A DNA stretch of 52,210 nt, taken from a virus. The notes below the pieces were generated by a model. The model was not told the DNA's origin. It searched no databases and was given only the letters and a program-made list of their open reading frames with translations. Below are positions 19,401 through 26,357 of the stretch, one piece after another. The DNA lies in IMG/VR virus record IMGVR_UViG_3300021197_001105, positions 1 to 52,210 of that record. The stretch is one strand, 5' to 3'. Within the stretch, counting starts at the first letter, position 1. Each line of letters begins with the position of its first letter. Position numbers and translations under genes: made by a program.

Positions 19401-20580
19401 CAAAGCTCTGAACACTAAGGGGCAGCTAGACGACGTTCGTGCGTTCGACCACCACATTTCTACCTACTGGCCACGCGATCTGAGTAATGTCCATATGTCT
19501 TACGACCCGACAGGCTCAGTTATGTTCATCCTTGACCCGAGTAAGGAAGAAGTCCTCTGCCTTTGGTTCAACACAGGCAAGTCTACGATGCTCAAGGACA
19601 TGTCATTCACCCAAGTCAAGAAGGGTCCATGGCCAAACAACCCAGATATAAGATCCGACGAGCTTGTAGACCGTGCCATGTTCCTTCAGAATCCCCCCTC
19701 CGAAACAGGTGCTCAGGGCTTCAAGCCCCGGATCTACTCCCACGACTACAAGTACGAGAGAACCATTGCCGGTTCAGGTACATCTGCATTCAACGGTAAG
19801 ACTCGCTTAACCCTGATGGACGGCCAAGGAGATACCCGATTCTCTACGCATGGTTCCGTGTCCTCCAAGGTTCTAACCATCGACAACGCAGATGGAACAA
19901 AGGTTTCCAATGCCTGGGTTGGAGGTTATGTGTATGTCATGGATTCTTCGACCTCCTCTTACATTGGCAAGAAATCTAAGATCATCAAGATTGTTACTCC
20001 AGACATAGATGAGATAGGTGCGGGAGGGGTAGACGCTTCATCAAAGGCGGTACTTACGCTTGCTGACGCCACTCTAGATAGTCTCCCCGCTGGTTCTCGC
20101 GTCTGTGTGTCGCCTGTCTACATGCGGTGGATTGGCCACAATATTGGACTGAACTCAGAAGAAGGCACGCAGTTCGGGTCTTCAAACGACTACCACACCC
20201 TGAAGCATATGGACTCTTTGGAGGTGGCATTTACCGATGTGGTTGGGCCTCCCTCAACGGATAGTTCTAAGGATGCCAGATATAGCGGGCTGGCATTCAA
20301 AGGCTCTAACCCAACTCCGGTAGATAACCGATTCCCAACGGACCTCAACAACGCAAAGGTCCAGTCGGTACAAGACAACGAGTCTGTCAATGCAGTAGCA
20401 TTCGGGGAAGATACGGCAGCGGCTCTGGCGATGCAGGGTATGCACGGAGTCAAGGGATCTTCGATAGCTCCGGGGCTAGAAGTCATATGTCCAGACTTGG
20501 ATTTCAGGCTTCTATCAGGTATTGTTATAGGCAAGGTTCTACCCACAACCAGGAACACCAGACCGAACGTAGGAATGTGA
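13489..20580 (+). CDS. Giant nozzle/stabilisation-like tail protein with inserted repeat array (2,363 aa)
   Basis: The N-terminus (residues 1-110; FDGQLSGGLRPFSGFK) and the C-terminal about 1,000 residues resemble tail-nozzle or packaged-DNA-stabilisation proteins (P22 gp10, T7 gp12 type). Supporting segments include NEIIALKTLGDVVYGFSRDR near 1905 and MYYMTPKGVKALNTKGQLDD near 1965. This core is interrupted by arrays of beta-rich repeats at about 111-375 and 490-1318. Each unit runs roughly TFTF, ITLID.GT.K.Y.A, GHN, TLTQ, then CSVNPPSAFTGG. A non-repeat piece (about 378-465; TGRMVFVGVRGVDPILFYVT) lies between them and looks like core. Typical nozzles are 450-900 residues, so this one is greatly enlarged. 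The repeats probably extend as surface or receptor-facing domains. Confidence 0.62.
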   Translation: MANEISSKWYYPLTEVSQDKRVALPGVKPGYASELAGFDGQLSGGLRPFSGFKNIYDLDMLTSDGGTTAHAADSVNLTYHNTSTHVTDFFPITFNIDFDTYGYGFVYRAQRPNQGSSATFTFSGAVGVNETIQIIDNSGTPVTKVYKAASSGTSGTESSAVSATATFTFNAVAQLGGTITLIGSAGLSKTYMGSNDDADSNGTVDATGNIIFKVGASNTDSSANLRTAILATTGHNGAISVTDDGGGKLTLTQNDGGLDATQGLAGNKAIVVSTTPDFNEKCSVNPPSAFTGGIDSSVIFRNDTGANENAAALKVAIEASLGHNNTVAVEVVGAKVTLTQATVGESGDTAITVSSSWNSACSVNVPAKFTGGSTTDKADIFLDFYLAECDVYSTGNVIKANISSTEPMDVESTGRMVFVGVRGVDPILFYVTEDPPGIDETSTSHSIGCIAGGDCTSSSDGSSYCPAIASLTFDAVVPSTNIITSVSEKGIIATRTNSKAEASWKFTERAEEGSAIQIESSDGRNIYYKAKGGATNGTIESSGGVDYVLFNSGATAFTTGQFTFSGAMPANETIKLIDTNGKERIYEAAAGGSPAVKGSSETQATATFTFEFKAVEGSTLTLTDNSASPVTRIYKCMTDAEETAGTYENGQVGNEADSSFLMFKRGDSPANSATNLVAAINNAANTIGITAAVATSTTVNLTQDTAALSTGTLADGNTNVGSGSSFTNACSVNPPSAFTGGGFTVEFTRGSSAADTAAGLKAAVINALGHENTIATTYTPSSANLTLTQSVYDGTKGGTAIAVSGSWNANCSVNPPSAFGATIVAATEATAAATNFKAAVDSASGHNSTGGFGTTTLTFDNQPAAGSEIQLISSVGTDKTVNYKATATLESNGTLDGTDVLFYNGSGNTDAGKNEAAYYLRKAINSANGHNASPAKATATFNFFENPGEGPKVTIVSTDGTSRLFEFSTGGETTGDVGGGSQIFVGVSASASPGVAAQQFASAVNSSNAFGGSSPKIIATVSAKTVTLTQQTEGVAGNSTITYNVVASGSKLDSYINPAPTAFSGGTVDWNGTTLNTEQRLSVEEDIGVVGKLTFRQLETTSGGNTTVTTDSAMNTATSGGAVADFAGGGSASTSSNLRFTVTANGSGTAGQVNMQQSLGDARGNKPIFTFFGFNNNTSPPPPERFAGGGTMLTNSTMTLVDGEGNSHIYIYDRSSTNQNGDQDTDGRYIIGIQEELSLTEQVKATVRVIAAASDNTKITAYAINDKKLGLKQLVLGTVGNTSVVLSTDAAKLITKTDFTGGVGPQSASAATSVASVSCAVRHSLVIEEETGPGPKPLLEGPFQGWQNAYVVDTPSPVTVPSNARLIFSVTAPNSGIYKSIGEPLFDGGYTIDSVLYNGGTNAEIVETYNQIQIANNNQNDAVYGFIDCDFDYGGEAGDGDEVPETENDGNSGTDVDDPTCSELLELAIPHIGISPGGVVNPGPDPFASPNKQAVRRTICNYKLNSITDGNQVNQLPIIEIFTYTFAQGNNPSHEFKIWNCKMDIYVRKKNDAENPFVEGTNNPEGYGNFQLAATNVNLKIDEKKRNEMYTYVSNSKGGKFAQFVPNGGRDIVLVNEEAKSFATAAGYTDTEKGGNSHANCYITHFNMASVFGCDNFSAGEYQVQVVWRTMCCEPVQNKSSEIITFTVDPAICEFEGEGEEKQVSDLKRLKKGNYVFSYVLYDSKTGRRSALTEVLTVKEEDFTADENFAFIDLVYDKTKYDHAYFYRSVNTQDAGGVSVAGVLSLDRIAKLQDYIIDGNQPTNTDYRRAVYPYKLEDMSILYQPTYRTETPVFDEKMPAGGSMLWYGNTLLVSRIKNAGASSSTEERIEDVQRGIGELRWSSMMENSPEMFSPFNRYVPVVPSNEIIALKTLGDVVYGFSRDRAYNIRKDSGMGIAFMKVMDLHEGFGTTGANSLEGVGSSMYYMTPKGVKALNTKGQLDDVRAFDHHISTYWPRDLSNVHMSYDPTGSVMFILDPSKEEVLCLWFNTGKSTMLKDMSFTQVKKGPWPNNPDIRSDELVDRAMFLQNPPSETGAQGFKPRIYSHDYKYERTIAGSGTSAFNGKTRLTLMDGQGDTRFSTHGSVSSKVLTIDNADGTKVSNAWVGGYVYVMDSSTSSYIGKKSKIIKIVTPDIDEIGAGGVDASSKAVLTLADATLDSLPAGSRVCVSPVYMRWIGHNIGLNSEEGTQFGSSNDYHTLKHMDSLEVAFTDVVGPPSTDSSKDARYSGLAFKGSNPTPVDNRFPTDLNNAKVQSVQDNESVNAVAFGEDTAAALAMQGMHGVKGSSIAPGLEVICPDLDFRLLSGIVIGKVLPTTRNTRPNVGM
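13819..17445 (+). repeat. Array of degenerate protein repeats inside the nozzle-like gene
   Basis: About nine degenerate units of roughly 80-120 residues each are encoded here. Landmark CSVN-type segments lie at nt 14332, 14569, 15676 and 15919, with weaker versions near 16655 (NPAPTAFSGG) and 17379 (DFTGG). A TLTQ/LTLTQ-type strand precedes most of them. A non-repeat core segment interrupts the array at about 14620-14960. The DNA copies are diverged, so this is an old expansion at protein level rather than a recent tandem duplication. Confidence 0.75.
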
Positions 20581-20585
20581 TACAT

Positions 20586-22145
20586 ATGGCATACGGCGAT
20601 TACTACGACAATCCCGAAGATTCATTCTTCGGGCAAGAAAGCAACTTCATGAATGCGGGCCAGGATCCGTATGGTGTGTCTCAAAGCTATGACGATATGT
20701 TTAGCTCTATGCAGCCTAATTTCCAAGGGGCATATGAAGCAAATCTTGACTCAGGCATGGATCCCGGGACAGCGGGGCGTCCTGAAAATATGCCTAACCT
20801 AACCAATCAGCTTTTTGGCATTGCCTTCGGGGATATGCAAAGAACTACTGACCTTGAAAATCTTAGGCAACAATCCTACCAGCAAGGCATCAACACATCA
20901 GGGTCATCCCTTAACGACTTCAATAGTTTTCTTAGTCAACTACAAGCAGGTCTTTCGGAATCTTCTATGGATATGTATCAAGAACAACTTGATGCGGGAG
21001 AAGAAGGAAGAAACGCAAAGCTTGAACGTCTTGAAGACTACCGTCTTACTTTGGAAGATCAGTTTCAATCTAACGCTCTTGGTAGTGACAAGATGCGTGA
21101 GTACATGGAAAAGATTCAGGCAAAGGGTGACGCAAGAACTGCAAAAATTGAAGATGCAGTTAGTCAGTGGATGGTTGAATCCGACGACTGGCGTAAAGAA
21201 TCCAAGAAAAAGTTTGATGATTACTCAAAGAGAGTCCAAGACAGGGACGATTACATGGTCGAGACGGCTCAAAAAGCCAGAGACGATTTTGAGTTAAACC
21301 TTACTGCAACGATCCAGGCCAAGATAGCGGGTATGGAAGAGTCCTTTAGGTCTACTCAAGATCTGTTGGCTATGGATCAAAACATGTCTGATGAGCAAAA
21401 GGCTGCTCTCAAGATACAGAACAAAGCAAGATATGACGCTGAACTTCAAGGCACGGCAACTAACTTGAACAACGAAGCTGCTAAACAAAACTTGGCTGCT
21501 GCTAATGGGTTAGTCCAGACTCTTAATGCTTCTAGTGCTACAAACGTAGCACTGGCCCAAGCGTCGAGCCAGAACAATGCTGCGTTGAATCAAAATGCAG
21601 TAAGCGTTATGAATACTTCTGCTGGAATGTTGATGCAAGCACAACAACTTGGAGCACAGTACGACGCTCAAGCTATGAGTGCTGGTTTTAAAGCTATTGA
21701 GTTTGATGCAAGAAACGAAGCCATGTTGTCCCAAGGATACGCACAACTCACAGCTTTGGAGGGACAGGTGCAAGACAGCTTTATGACGAACATATCTAAT
21801 GCAGCTCAGATGTTTGCCACTAACATCTTTAATATGTCTCAGACAATGGTTCAAGGTAAACAGATTGAGCTTAGTGGTAAAAGGGATTTGGCTGCCATGT
21901 ACACAAACAGACAGTTTAATTACCCTGTGGCAATGGACGCAGTTAATGTTGTTTTTGCCCAGTCCATGGCTTTGATGAGTGCAGGACTAGACCCCAATAC
22001 TCAGACAGCTTTTGGTCTAGGTGCTGCTTGGCAAGGCAATCCTTTTGATATGACACAAGCTTTTTCACTTCCAGATGACTATGTAGGTGGTGGAGCAGCT
22101 CCCATGGGGTCTGCAAACTTTAGTGGCGGGACAACAGACGTATGA
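20586..22145 (+). CDS. Probable internal virion protein (519 aa)
   Basis: I place the start at the ATG at 20586 (MAYGDYYDNPEDS), 5 nt after the nozzle-like stop; an upstream in-frame start would overlap that gene by about 95 nt without good support. The N-terminal 100 residues are Asp/Asn/Gln/Tyr-rich. Residues 130-260 are charged coiled coil, and residues 270-480 are Ala/Asn/Gln/Met-rich helix with almost no charge. That composition fits ejected internal virion proteins that line the DNA-ejection conduit. No enzyme motif is seen. It overlaps the next gene by 4 nt. Confidence 0.68.
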   Translation: MAYGDYYDNPEDSFFGQESNFMNAGQDPYGVSQSYDDMFSSMQPNFQGAYEANLDSGMDPGTAGRPENMPNLTNQLFGIAFGDMQRTTDLENLRQQSYQQGINTSGSSLNDFNSFLSQLQAGLSESSMDMYQEQLDAGEEGRNAKLERLEDYRLTLEDQFQSNALGSDKMREYMEKIQAKGDARTAKIEDAVSQWMVESDDWRKESKKKFDDYSKRVQDRDDYMVETAQKARDDFELNLTATIQAKIAGMEESFRSTQDLLAMDQNMSDEQKAALKIQNKARYDAELQGTATNLNNEAAKQNLAAANGLVQTLNASSATNVALAQASSQNNAALNQNAVSVMNTSAGMLMQAQQLGAQYDAQAMSAGFKAIEFDARNEAMLSQGYAQLTALEGQVQDSFMTNISNAAQMFATNIFNMSQTMVQGKQIELSGKRDLAAMYTNRQFNYPVAMDAVNVVFAQSMALMSAGLDPNTQTAFGLGAAWQGNPFDMTQAFSLPDDYVGGGAAPMGSANFSGGTTDV

Positions 22146-24274
22146 GCAATCAACCAGCAAGACCATTTGGCGATCCGGGACAACTCCTTAATAGCTTTGT
22201 AGCTTCAGCGGGGAAAGTTGGTGAGTTGAAAAACCAACGTATGGGCATGAACCTAGCCCACCGTAGAGGTATGGCCGATCAAGATTTAAGTAGACAGCAG
22301 CAACAATTCCAACAAGAGATGGTTATTGCTGAATTCAATCAACGTTACGGGGGTAATGTCCCAACTAACATGAGGCAAGCAGAGTCTGCGTCTCAAGCGG
22401 CAGAGCAGAACTATACAAACTACAATCGTCAGCTTGGGGTTAACGAAGTTACTTCGTTCCCTGGTGAAGCTAGATCTGCTCAAGTTGAAGGTCATCTTGC
22501 AGCTGTCGAGAATGACATTTTGAATAGGTCTGTTCTCCAAAGTTACAAGAAACCTCTTGGCGAGATGGAAGGTCAAGCCCTATCCCAGATTGCAAGCATC
22601 AACGACTACCTTGCTCCTGACCAGTTGCAGCAAGAAACAAACAGAGCGATGCTCTTGTCCCGTGCTCTTGGAATGTATGACCAAGGAAACATAGATAAAA
22701 CACGAAGAACATTTATCTCCGATGCGATAGTTCAGAATTCCTTTAGAAGAAGCATCGCAGACATGAAAGTCGATAGAGGGGATGTCTCTGAAGCTATGTC
22801 AACCGGAGGAGGAGACTTTGCTACGGACTACATGAGATATGGTTATGGTTGGGTTCCAGGTATAAGCAGCATTTATGCGGATCCTGTAGCAGGCAATGAG
22901 GCTGATCAAGTAGATAGTATGCAAGAAATGATCAATGCGGTTAACAAAACCGAAAAGGGATTTTTTGAGCGAAGCGGAAAGAATCTTAAGTACGCCGCAC
23001 AGACAGTTGCTTTTGGAGCTCTAGGAGACAGAAACGCTCTAGTTGAAACAGAACTAGATGCCTTTGGTGACGATGGTTATTTAAACTCCGAAACCCTAGG
23101 CAAGATGCAATACTTCAAAAACATGTCTACTGCTACTTCTAACATAGGCGACGTTGCCTACGAGACTGCAAAGAGCATGGGCATAAAAGATGTCACTCGA
23201 CTTGACAACATTAGATCTAAATCAAACAAGATCATGAACATAGTTGTCAAGGGATACATCCAGAACAGTTCTGAGATCCAAGACATCCAGTTTCAGATTA
23301 ACCGAGCAGCCGAAAAAGGTAATGAAGCTGCTGTTAGTGTCATGACTAACTACCTTAGAAATTCTTTGGGGGTTGATCTCGAATCCAATCAAGAATACTC
23401 CGGAGCAGGAGGAGGTCTTGAAGCTATTAGGAACCAGATTGATGGTTTGTTGAACGTCCCTTCTGTTGAAGGAGATGCTGGTCTGGAACAGATGAAACAA
23501 GACAACGCCTTGATCGGGCAGATTGTTGGCGACGTTGCTCAAGTTGTAGGAACTGACTGGGCTGATAACTTGGACCGTCAAAGAGCCATAAGCATTACAG
23601 ACCTAGGCAAGACTGCAGAAGGTAGCGAAAGAATTGCAGCTGCTTCCGAATCTTTGGATATGAGTCAAGAAGATTTGACAACCGTATTCAAAAGCAAAAA
23701 GAAACTTGCCGCAGCTGAAGCTAAGACAGCAAGAAAGTGGATGTCCGGATTTGAAGAGATAATGGGAGAAAGACACTCTAGCCGAATTGAGTTGCTTGGT
23801 GCTTCTTCTGCTATTACAGAGATGCTTGCTCCTTGGAGAGAGGCTTCTGTTGGATTCAAACAAGATCCTTATCAGATGACAGAAGCAATCTCTGACTCAA
23901 TAGAACGACAACGTCGTATGGATATTGAAAGCTTGAATGCTCTTGGGCAGTTCAGCGGTCCTGCAAAAGGAAACGTGGAAACCTACGACTACTTCAACCC
24001 CACTAGAGATGAGCTTCTTAAGTTCAGAGATGAAGCAATAACTAGGCAGCAAGAACGGTTTGATAACGTGAAGGCAGGCAAGGAAGTATCTGCTCCAAAA
24101 CGACATCCTAATCCCGCGTTCGACGCTATTGAGATAGCCGCGTATAATGCAGCCAAAGCAGACTTGCTTCAAGAGGGTTCGGACTCAAGGGCACTCGATG
24201 AGATAGACGCTATGCGTCGAACAGACAAAGCTAGTCAGTTCATGAGAGAACAAGAGAACTTGGAGAACCGGTGA
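22142..24274 (+). CDS. Probable internal virion protein (710 aa)
   Basis: The ATG overlaps the TGA of the previous gene (ATGA). The protein is helical and Gln/Asn/Ala/Met-rich, with a Gln run near residue 55 (DLSRQQQQFQQEM) and many charged heptad-like stretches. It has no membrane segment or catalytic motif. Composition, size and place between two other internal-protein candidates fit an ejection protein acting with 20586 and 26358. Precise family unknown. Confidence 0.68.
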   Translation: MSNQPARPFGDPGQLLNSFVASAGKVGELKNQRMGMNLAHRRGMADQDLSRQQQQFQQEMVIAEFNQRYGGNVPTNMRQAESASQAAEQNYTNYNRQLGVNEVTSFPGEARSAQVEGHLAAVENDILNRSVLQSYKKPLGEMEGQALSQIASINDYLAPDQLQQETNRAMLLSRALGMYDQGNIDKTRRTFISDAIVQNSFRRSIADMKVDRGDVSEAMSTGGGDFATDYMRYGYGWVPGISSIYADPVAGNEADQVDSMQEMINAVNKTEKGFFERSGKNLKYAAQTVAFGALGDRNALVETELDAFGDDGYLNSETLGKMQYFKNMSTATSNIGDVAYETAKSMGIKDVTRLDNIRSKSNKIMNIVVKGYIQNSSEIQDIQFQINRAAEKGNEAAVSVMTNYLRNSLGVDLESNQEYSGAGGGLEAIRNQIDGLLNVPSVEGDAGLEQMKQDNALIGQIVGDVAQVVGTDWADNLDRQRAISITDLGKTAEGSERIAAASESLDMSQEDLTTVFKSKKKLAAAEAKTARKWMSGFEEIMGERHSSRIELLGASSAITEMLAPWREASVGFKQDPYQMTEAISDSIERQRRMDIESLNALGQFSGPAKGNVETYDYFNPTRDELLKFRDEAITRQQERFDNVKAGKEVSAPKRHPNPAFDAIEIAAYNAAKADLLQEGSDSRALDEIDAMRRTDKASQFMREQENLENR

Positions 24275-24639
24275 CCCCCTGGAAACAAATAGCATCTCAA
24301 GCATCAAAGACTCACGACGAGAAGGGTTACTCTCTCGTCGACATGTTGAGTTCTGATTTTGTAGTCAAGAACATGCCTTTGGTAAACACAGTCCCAGAAG
24401 ACAAACTACTAAAGGTAGCGGGGAAAAAGATAACCCCTAAAGACATCAGAACCTACACCTGGTCCAACAGGAAGAGTCGCTTCATGACTCGGGACCGAGC
24501 AGTTGTTTGGACATACTATGACCAAGAAACCGATACGTCTTTTGTAGGCATCGGAGCCGAGGTAGAACCTAAAACACTTGAGCGGATCCCCAACGACCGC
24601 ATCATCCGAGGCTACGAAAGCGAGAATACCGATGGCTAG
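24271..24639 (+). CDS. Hypothetical small protein (122 aa)
   Basis: It starts with GTG at 24271, coupled to the previous stop (GTGA overlap). Residues 60-105 look like a compact beta domain (AVVWTYYDQETDTSFVGIGA). It carries one AGCGGGGAA motif (encoding VAGK). The C-terminus overlaps the start of the next gene by 8 nt. Function unknown; probably a small virion or chaperone protein of the ejection-protein cluster. Confidence 0.68.
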   Translation: MTPWKQIASQASKTHDEKGYSLVDMLSSDFVVKNMPLVNTVPEDKLLKVAGKKITPKDIRTYTWSNRKSRFMTRDRAVVWTYYDQETDTSFVGIGAEVEPKTLERIPNDRIIRGYESENTDG

Positions 24640-25372
24640 AGTGTACGTTGATAATGCTAGGAACAGACAGCTTGGGCGTGTGGGTAAACCATACGGCAGT
24701 ACTGCTAGTGCTTCAGTTCAAGACATGTTGTTTTCTGATGAGGGAGGAACCAATAGAAACGCTGCCCCTAGTTCATCTACTTCAGCCGAGGTTAAAAACG
24801 AAAGAGGGCCAAGAAGACCTCGTCCAGAAAACCAAAGAGGACGAAGAAGTGCAAGGCAAATTAGAGCTAGGGCTGCTGGTCGAAGAGCAAGACAATCTTC
24901 AAGACAAGCAGAACAAGGTCCGTCTAGATCTTCAGACGAACAAAGATCTGCTCGTAAGAACAGAGCACCGGGCCGAGGCAATCCCGCAAGAACTTCTGAT
25001 GCCCTTAAAAATGCAGCGGGGAAACTTAAAGGTCTTGGGACTTTAAAAGGTATTGGAGGAGTAGTTGGTAGAGCTGCCCCGCCTGTGGCGGCAGCCATGA
25101 TACTTTATGATGTCCTTCAAGATTTTGCCGGTGTAGGAGACATGGTTAATTCTCAAAGCCTACGTCGACGCCTAGAAGAAGACGCCGCTCGGGATGTTTA
25201 TACGTCAAGGAATCCTATTCGGGAGGGAGACGAGCTGGCAAGGGAGCTTGAGTTCTTGGCTAATATGGCGGAAGCACAGAACACCGGAGGAAGATACGAG
25301 ATGGCTGCACAGACACCGGGTCTTGCACGAACAACTGTAGATGACCTACTTAATAGTGGAGCCTTCGGATGA
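24632..25372 (+). CDS. Hypothetical Arg-rich protein with central hydrophobic segment
   Basis: I use the ATG at 24632 (MARVYVDNARN), giving 246 residues; an in-frame ATG at 24578 would overlap the previous gene by 62 nt. Residues 45-125 are extremely Arg-rich (RGRRSARQIRARAAGRRARQ). A hydrophobic helix follows near residues 148-165 (RAAPPVAAAMILYDVL), and then an acidic helical C-terminus. The basic stretch suggests nucleic-acid binding, and the hydrophobic helix suggests membrane or capsid-interior contact during ejection. Function is inferred from composition and neighbours only. Confidence 0.68.
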   Translation: MARVYVDNARNRQLGRVGKPYGSTASASVQDMLFSDEGGTNRNAAPSSSTSAEVKNERGPRRPRPENQRGRRSARQIRARAAGRRARQSSRQAEQGPSRSSDEQRSARKNRAPGRGNPARTSDALKNAAGKLKGLGTLKGIGGVVGRAAPPVAAAMILYDVLQDFAGVGDMVNSQSLRRRLEEDAARDVYTSRNPIREGDELARELEFLANMAEAQNTGGRYEMAAQTPGLARTTVDDLLNSGAFG

Positions 25373-25878
25373 TTGGTGCACTCAGGGGGCTTAGGTCCGT
25401 AATTCCAAGACTGTCTAAGCAGCCGGAACTTAGAGCTTTAAACCAGTTTCCAGCTAAACATCCGTTTCAGACGGCGGGTATTGCTTTAGGCGGGTTGGGT
25501 TTTGCTGATATGATCGGGGCTCCTTTGGTTAAAGGGGTTGCCGAGGACTTTAGCAACCAGAAGACAGAAGACCTGCTTAAGAATCTGGAGTTTGAAAAGC
25601 AACAATCTGCTATCCAACAGGGGTTGGCATCAAGACAACAGGCTGTGGAACAAGAAATAGCTAAACAGTCCGCAAGGCTTGCAGCTGCTAATCCACATCT
25701 ATACAATCAGATCATTGCTGGAAGACGCTTGCCGCAGGGTGCGGTGATACTTGGCGGTAATCCACGCACTGACCTCATGGAACAGATTGCCTCTGGTATG
25801 GCATCTAATCCTCAGTTACAACAACCGGGACCAACGATGGCCCCACAAGATCAGTTCCTCAACGAACTAGGAGTTTAG
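25369..25878 (+). CDS. Hypothetical helical protein, ejection-protein cluster
   Basis: The ATG overlaps the previous TGA (ATGA). The 169-residue protein has a basic N-terminus (residues 1-30), a Gly/Ala-rich weakly hydrophobic stretch near 36-55 (TAGIALGGLGFADMIGAPLV), then a long Gln/Glu/Ala coiled coil (about 65-110), and a Pro/Gln-rich end. A membrane-active helix plus coiled coil would suit an ejected internal protein. No known family recognised. Confidence 0.65.
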   Translation: MIGALRGLRSVIPRLSKQPELRALNQFPAKHPFQTAGIALGGLGFADMIGAPLVKGVAEDFSNQKTEDLLKNLEFEKQQSAIQQGLASRQQAVEQEIAKQSARLAAANPHLYNQIIAGRRLPQGAVILGGNPRTDLMEQIASGMASNPQLQQPGPTMAPQDQFLNELGV

Positions 25879-25882
25879 AACA

Positions 25883-26290
25883 ATGGCTGGCGAAGTAGTC
25901 CTCCCAATCCAAGAATGTCCCGATGACTTCCAAACAATCTCTGTAGTGTTGCAGTCAGATGGTTCTGGTGAAGTTTCAAATAACCAAACAATTCATTACT
26001 GCGAACGCGACACGATCGTTGATGCAGCATTTATTCGATTTGCTCTTGGTGACGATGATGCCACCTGGACTCTTGAGAAGTGTCCAGACGGTACTGCAGT
26101 TGCTTCAGGTGTAGATCTGAGTAATGCAGTTACTCATGCTACGGCATTGAATAACAAGGTATCAACTTTCACTATTGTTGAAACTGCTAACATTGTTGAA
26201 GCAGGTTCAGCTATCACTGTTAAGTGTACGGGAACCAGTACCGCAAAACTTGGTGTAGTTACCTTGAGAGTTCGCACTCGAGTACGCTGA
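25883..26290 (+). CDS. Probable small structural protein (beta-rich, 135 aa)
   Basis: This encodes 135 residues. The alternation of Val/Thr/Ser strands with Asp/Gly turns predicts an all-beta fold, like head-decoration or fibre-base jelly rolls. Three cysteines are present (IQECPDD, HYCERD, EKCPDG). The gene is directly followed by a strong terminator, as often seen for abundant structural genes. Function is inferred from fold pattern and position. Confidence 0.68.
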   Translation: MAGEVVLPIQECPDDFQTISVVLQSDGSGEVSNNQTIHYCERDTIVDAAFIRFALGDDDATWTLEKCPDGTAVASGVDLSNAVTHATALNNKVSTFTIVETANIVEAGSAITVKCTGTSTAKLGVVTLRVRTRVR

Positions 26291-26320
26291 TAAAGAAACC
26301 CTTTCTCGTTTGTTGAGTAC

Positions 26321-26356
26321 AAGGGCGGTCGGTTAAATCTGGCCGCCCTTTTTTAT
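26321..26356 (+). terminator. Rho-independent terminator before the large internal protein gene
   Basis: The perfect 10-bp arms AAGGGCGGTC (26321-26330) and GGCCGCCCTT (26341-26350; one G-T wobble) enclose a 10-nt loop and are followed by a T-rich run to about 26356. The next gene's ATG is at 26358, so the hairpin and T-tract occupy the place where a ribosome-binding site would normally be. Confidence 0.92.
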
Positions 26357-26357
26357 C

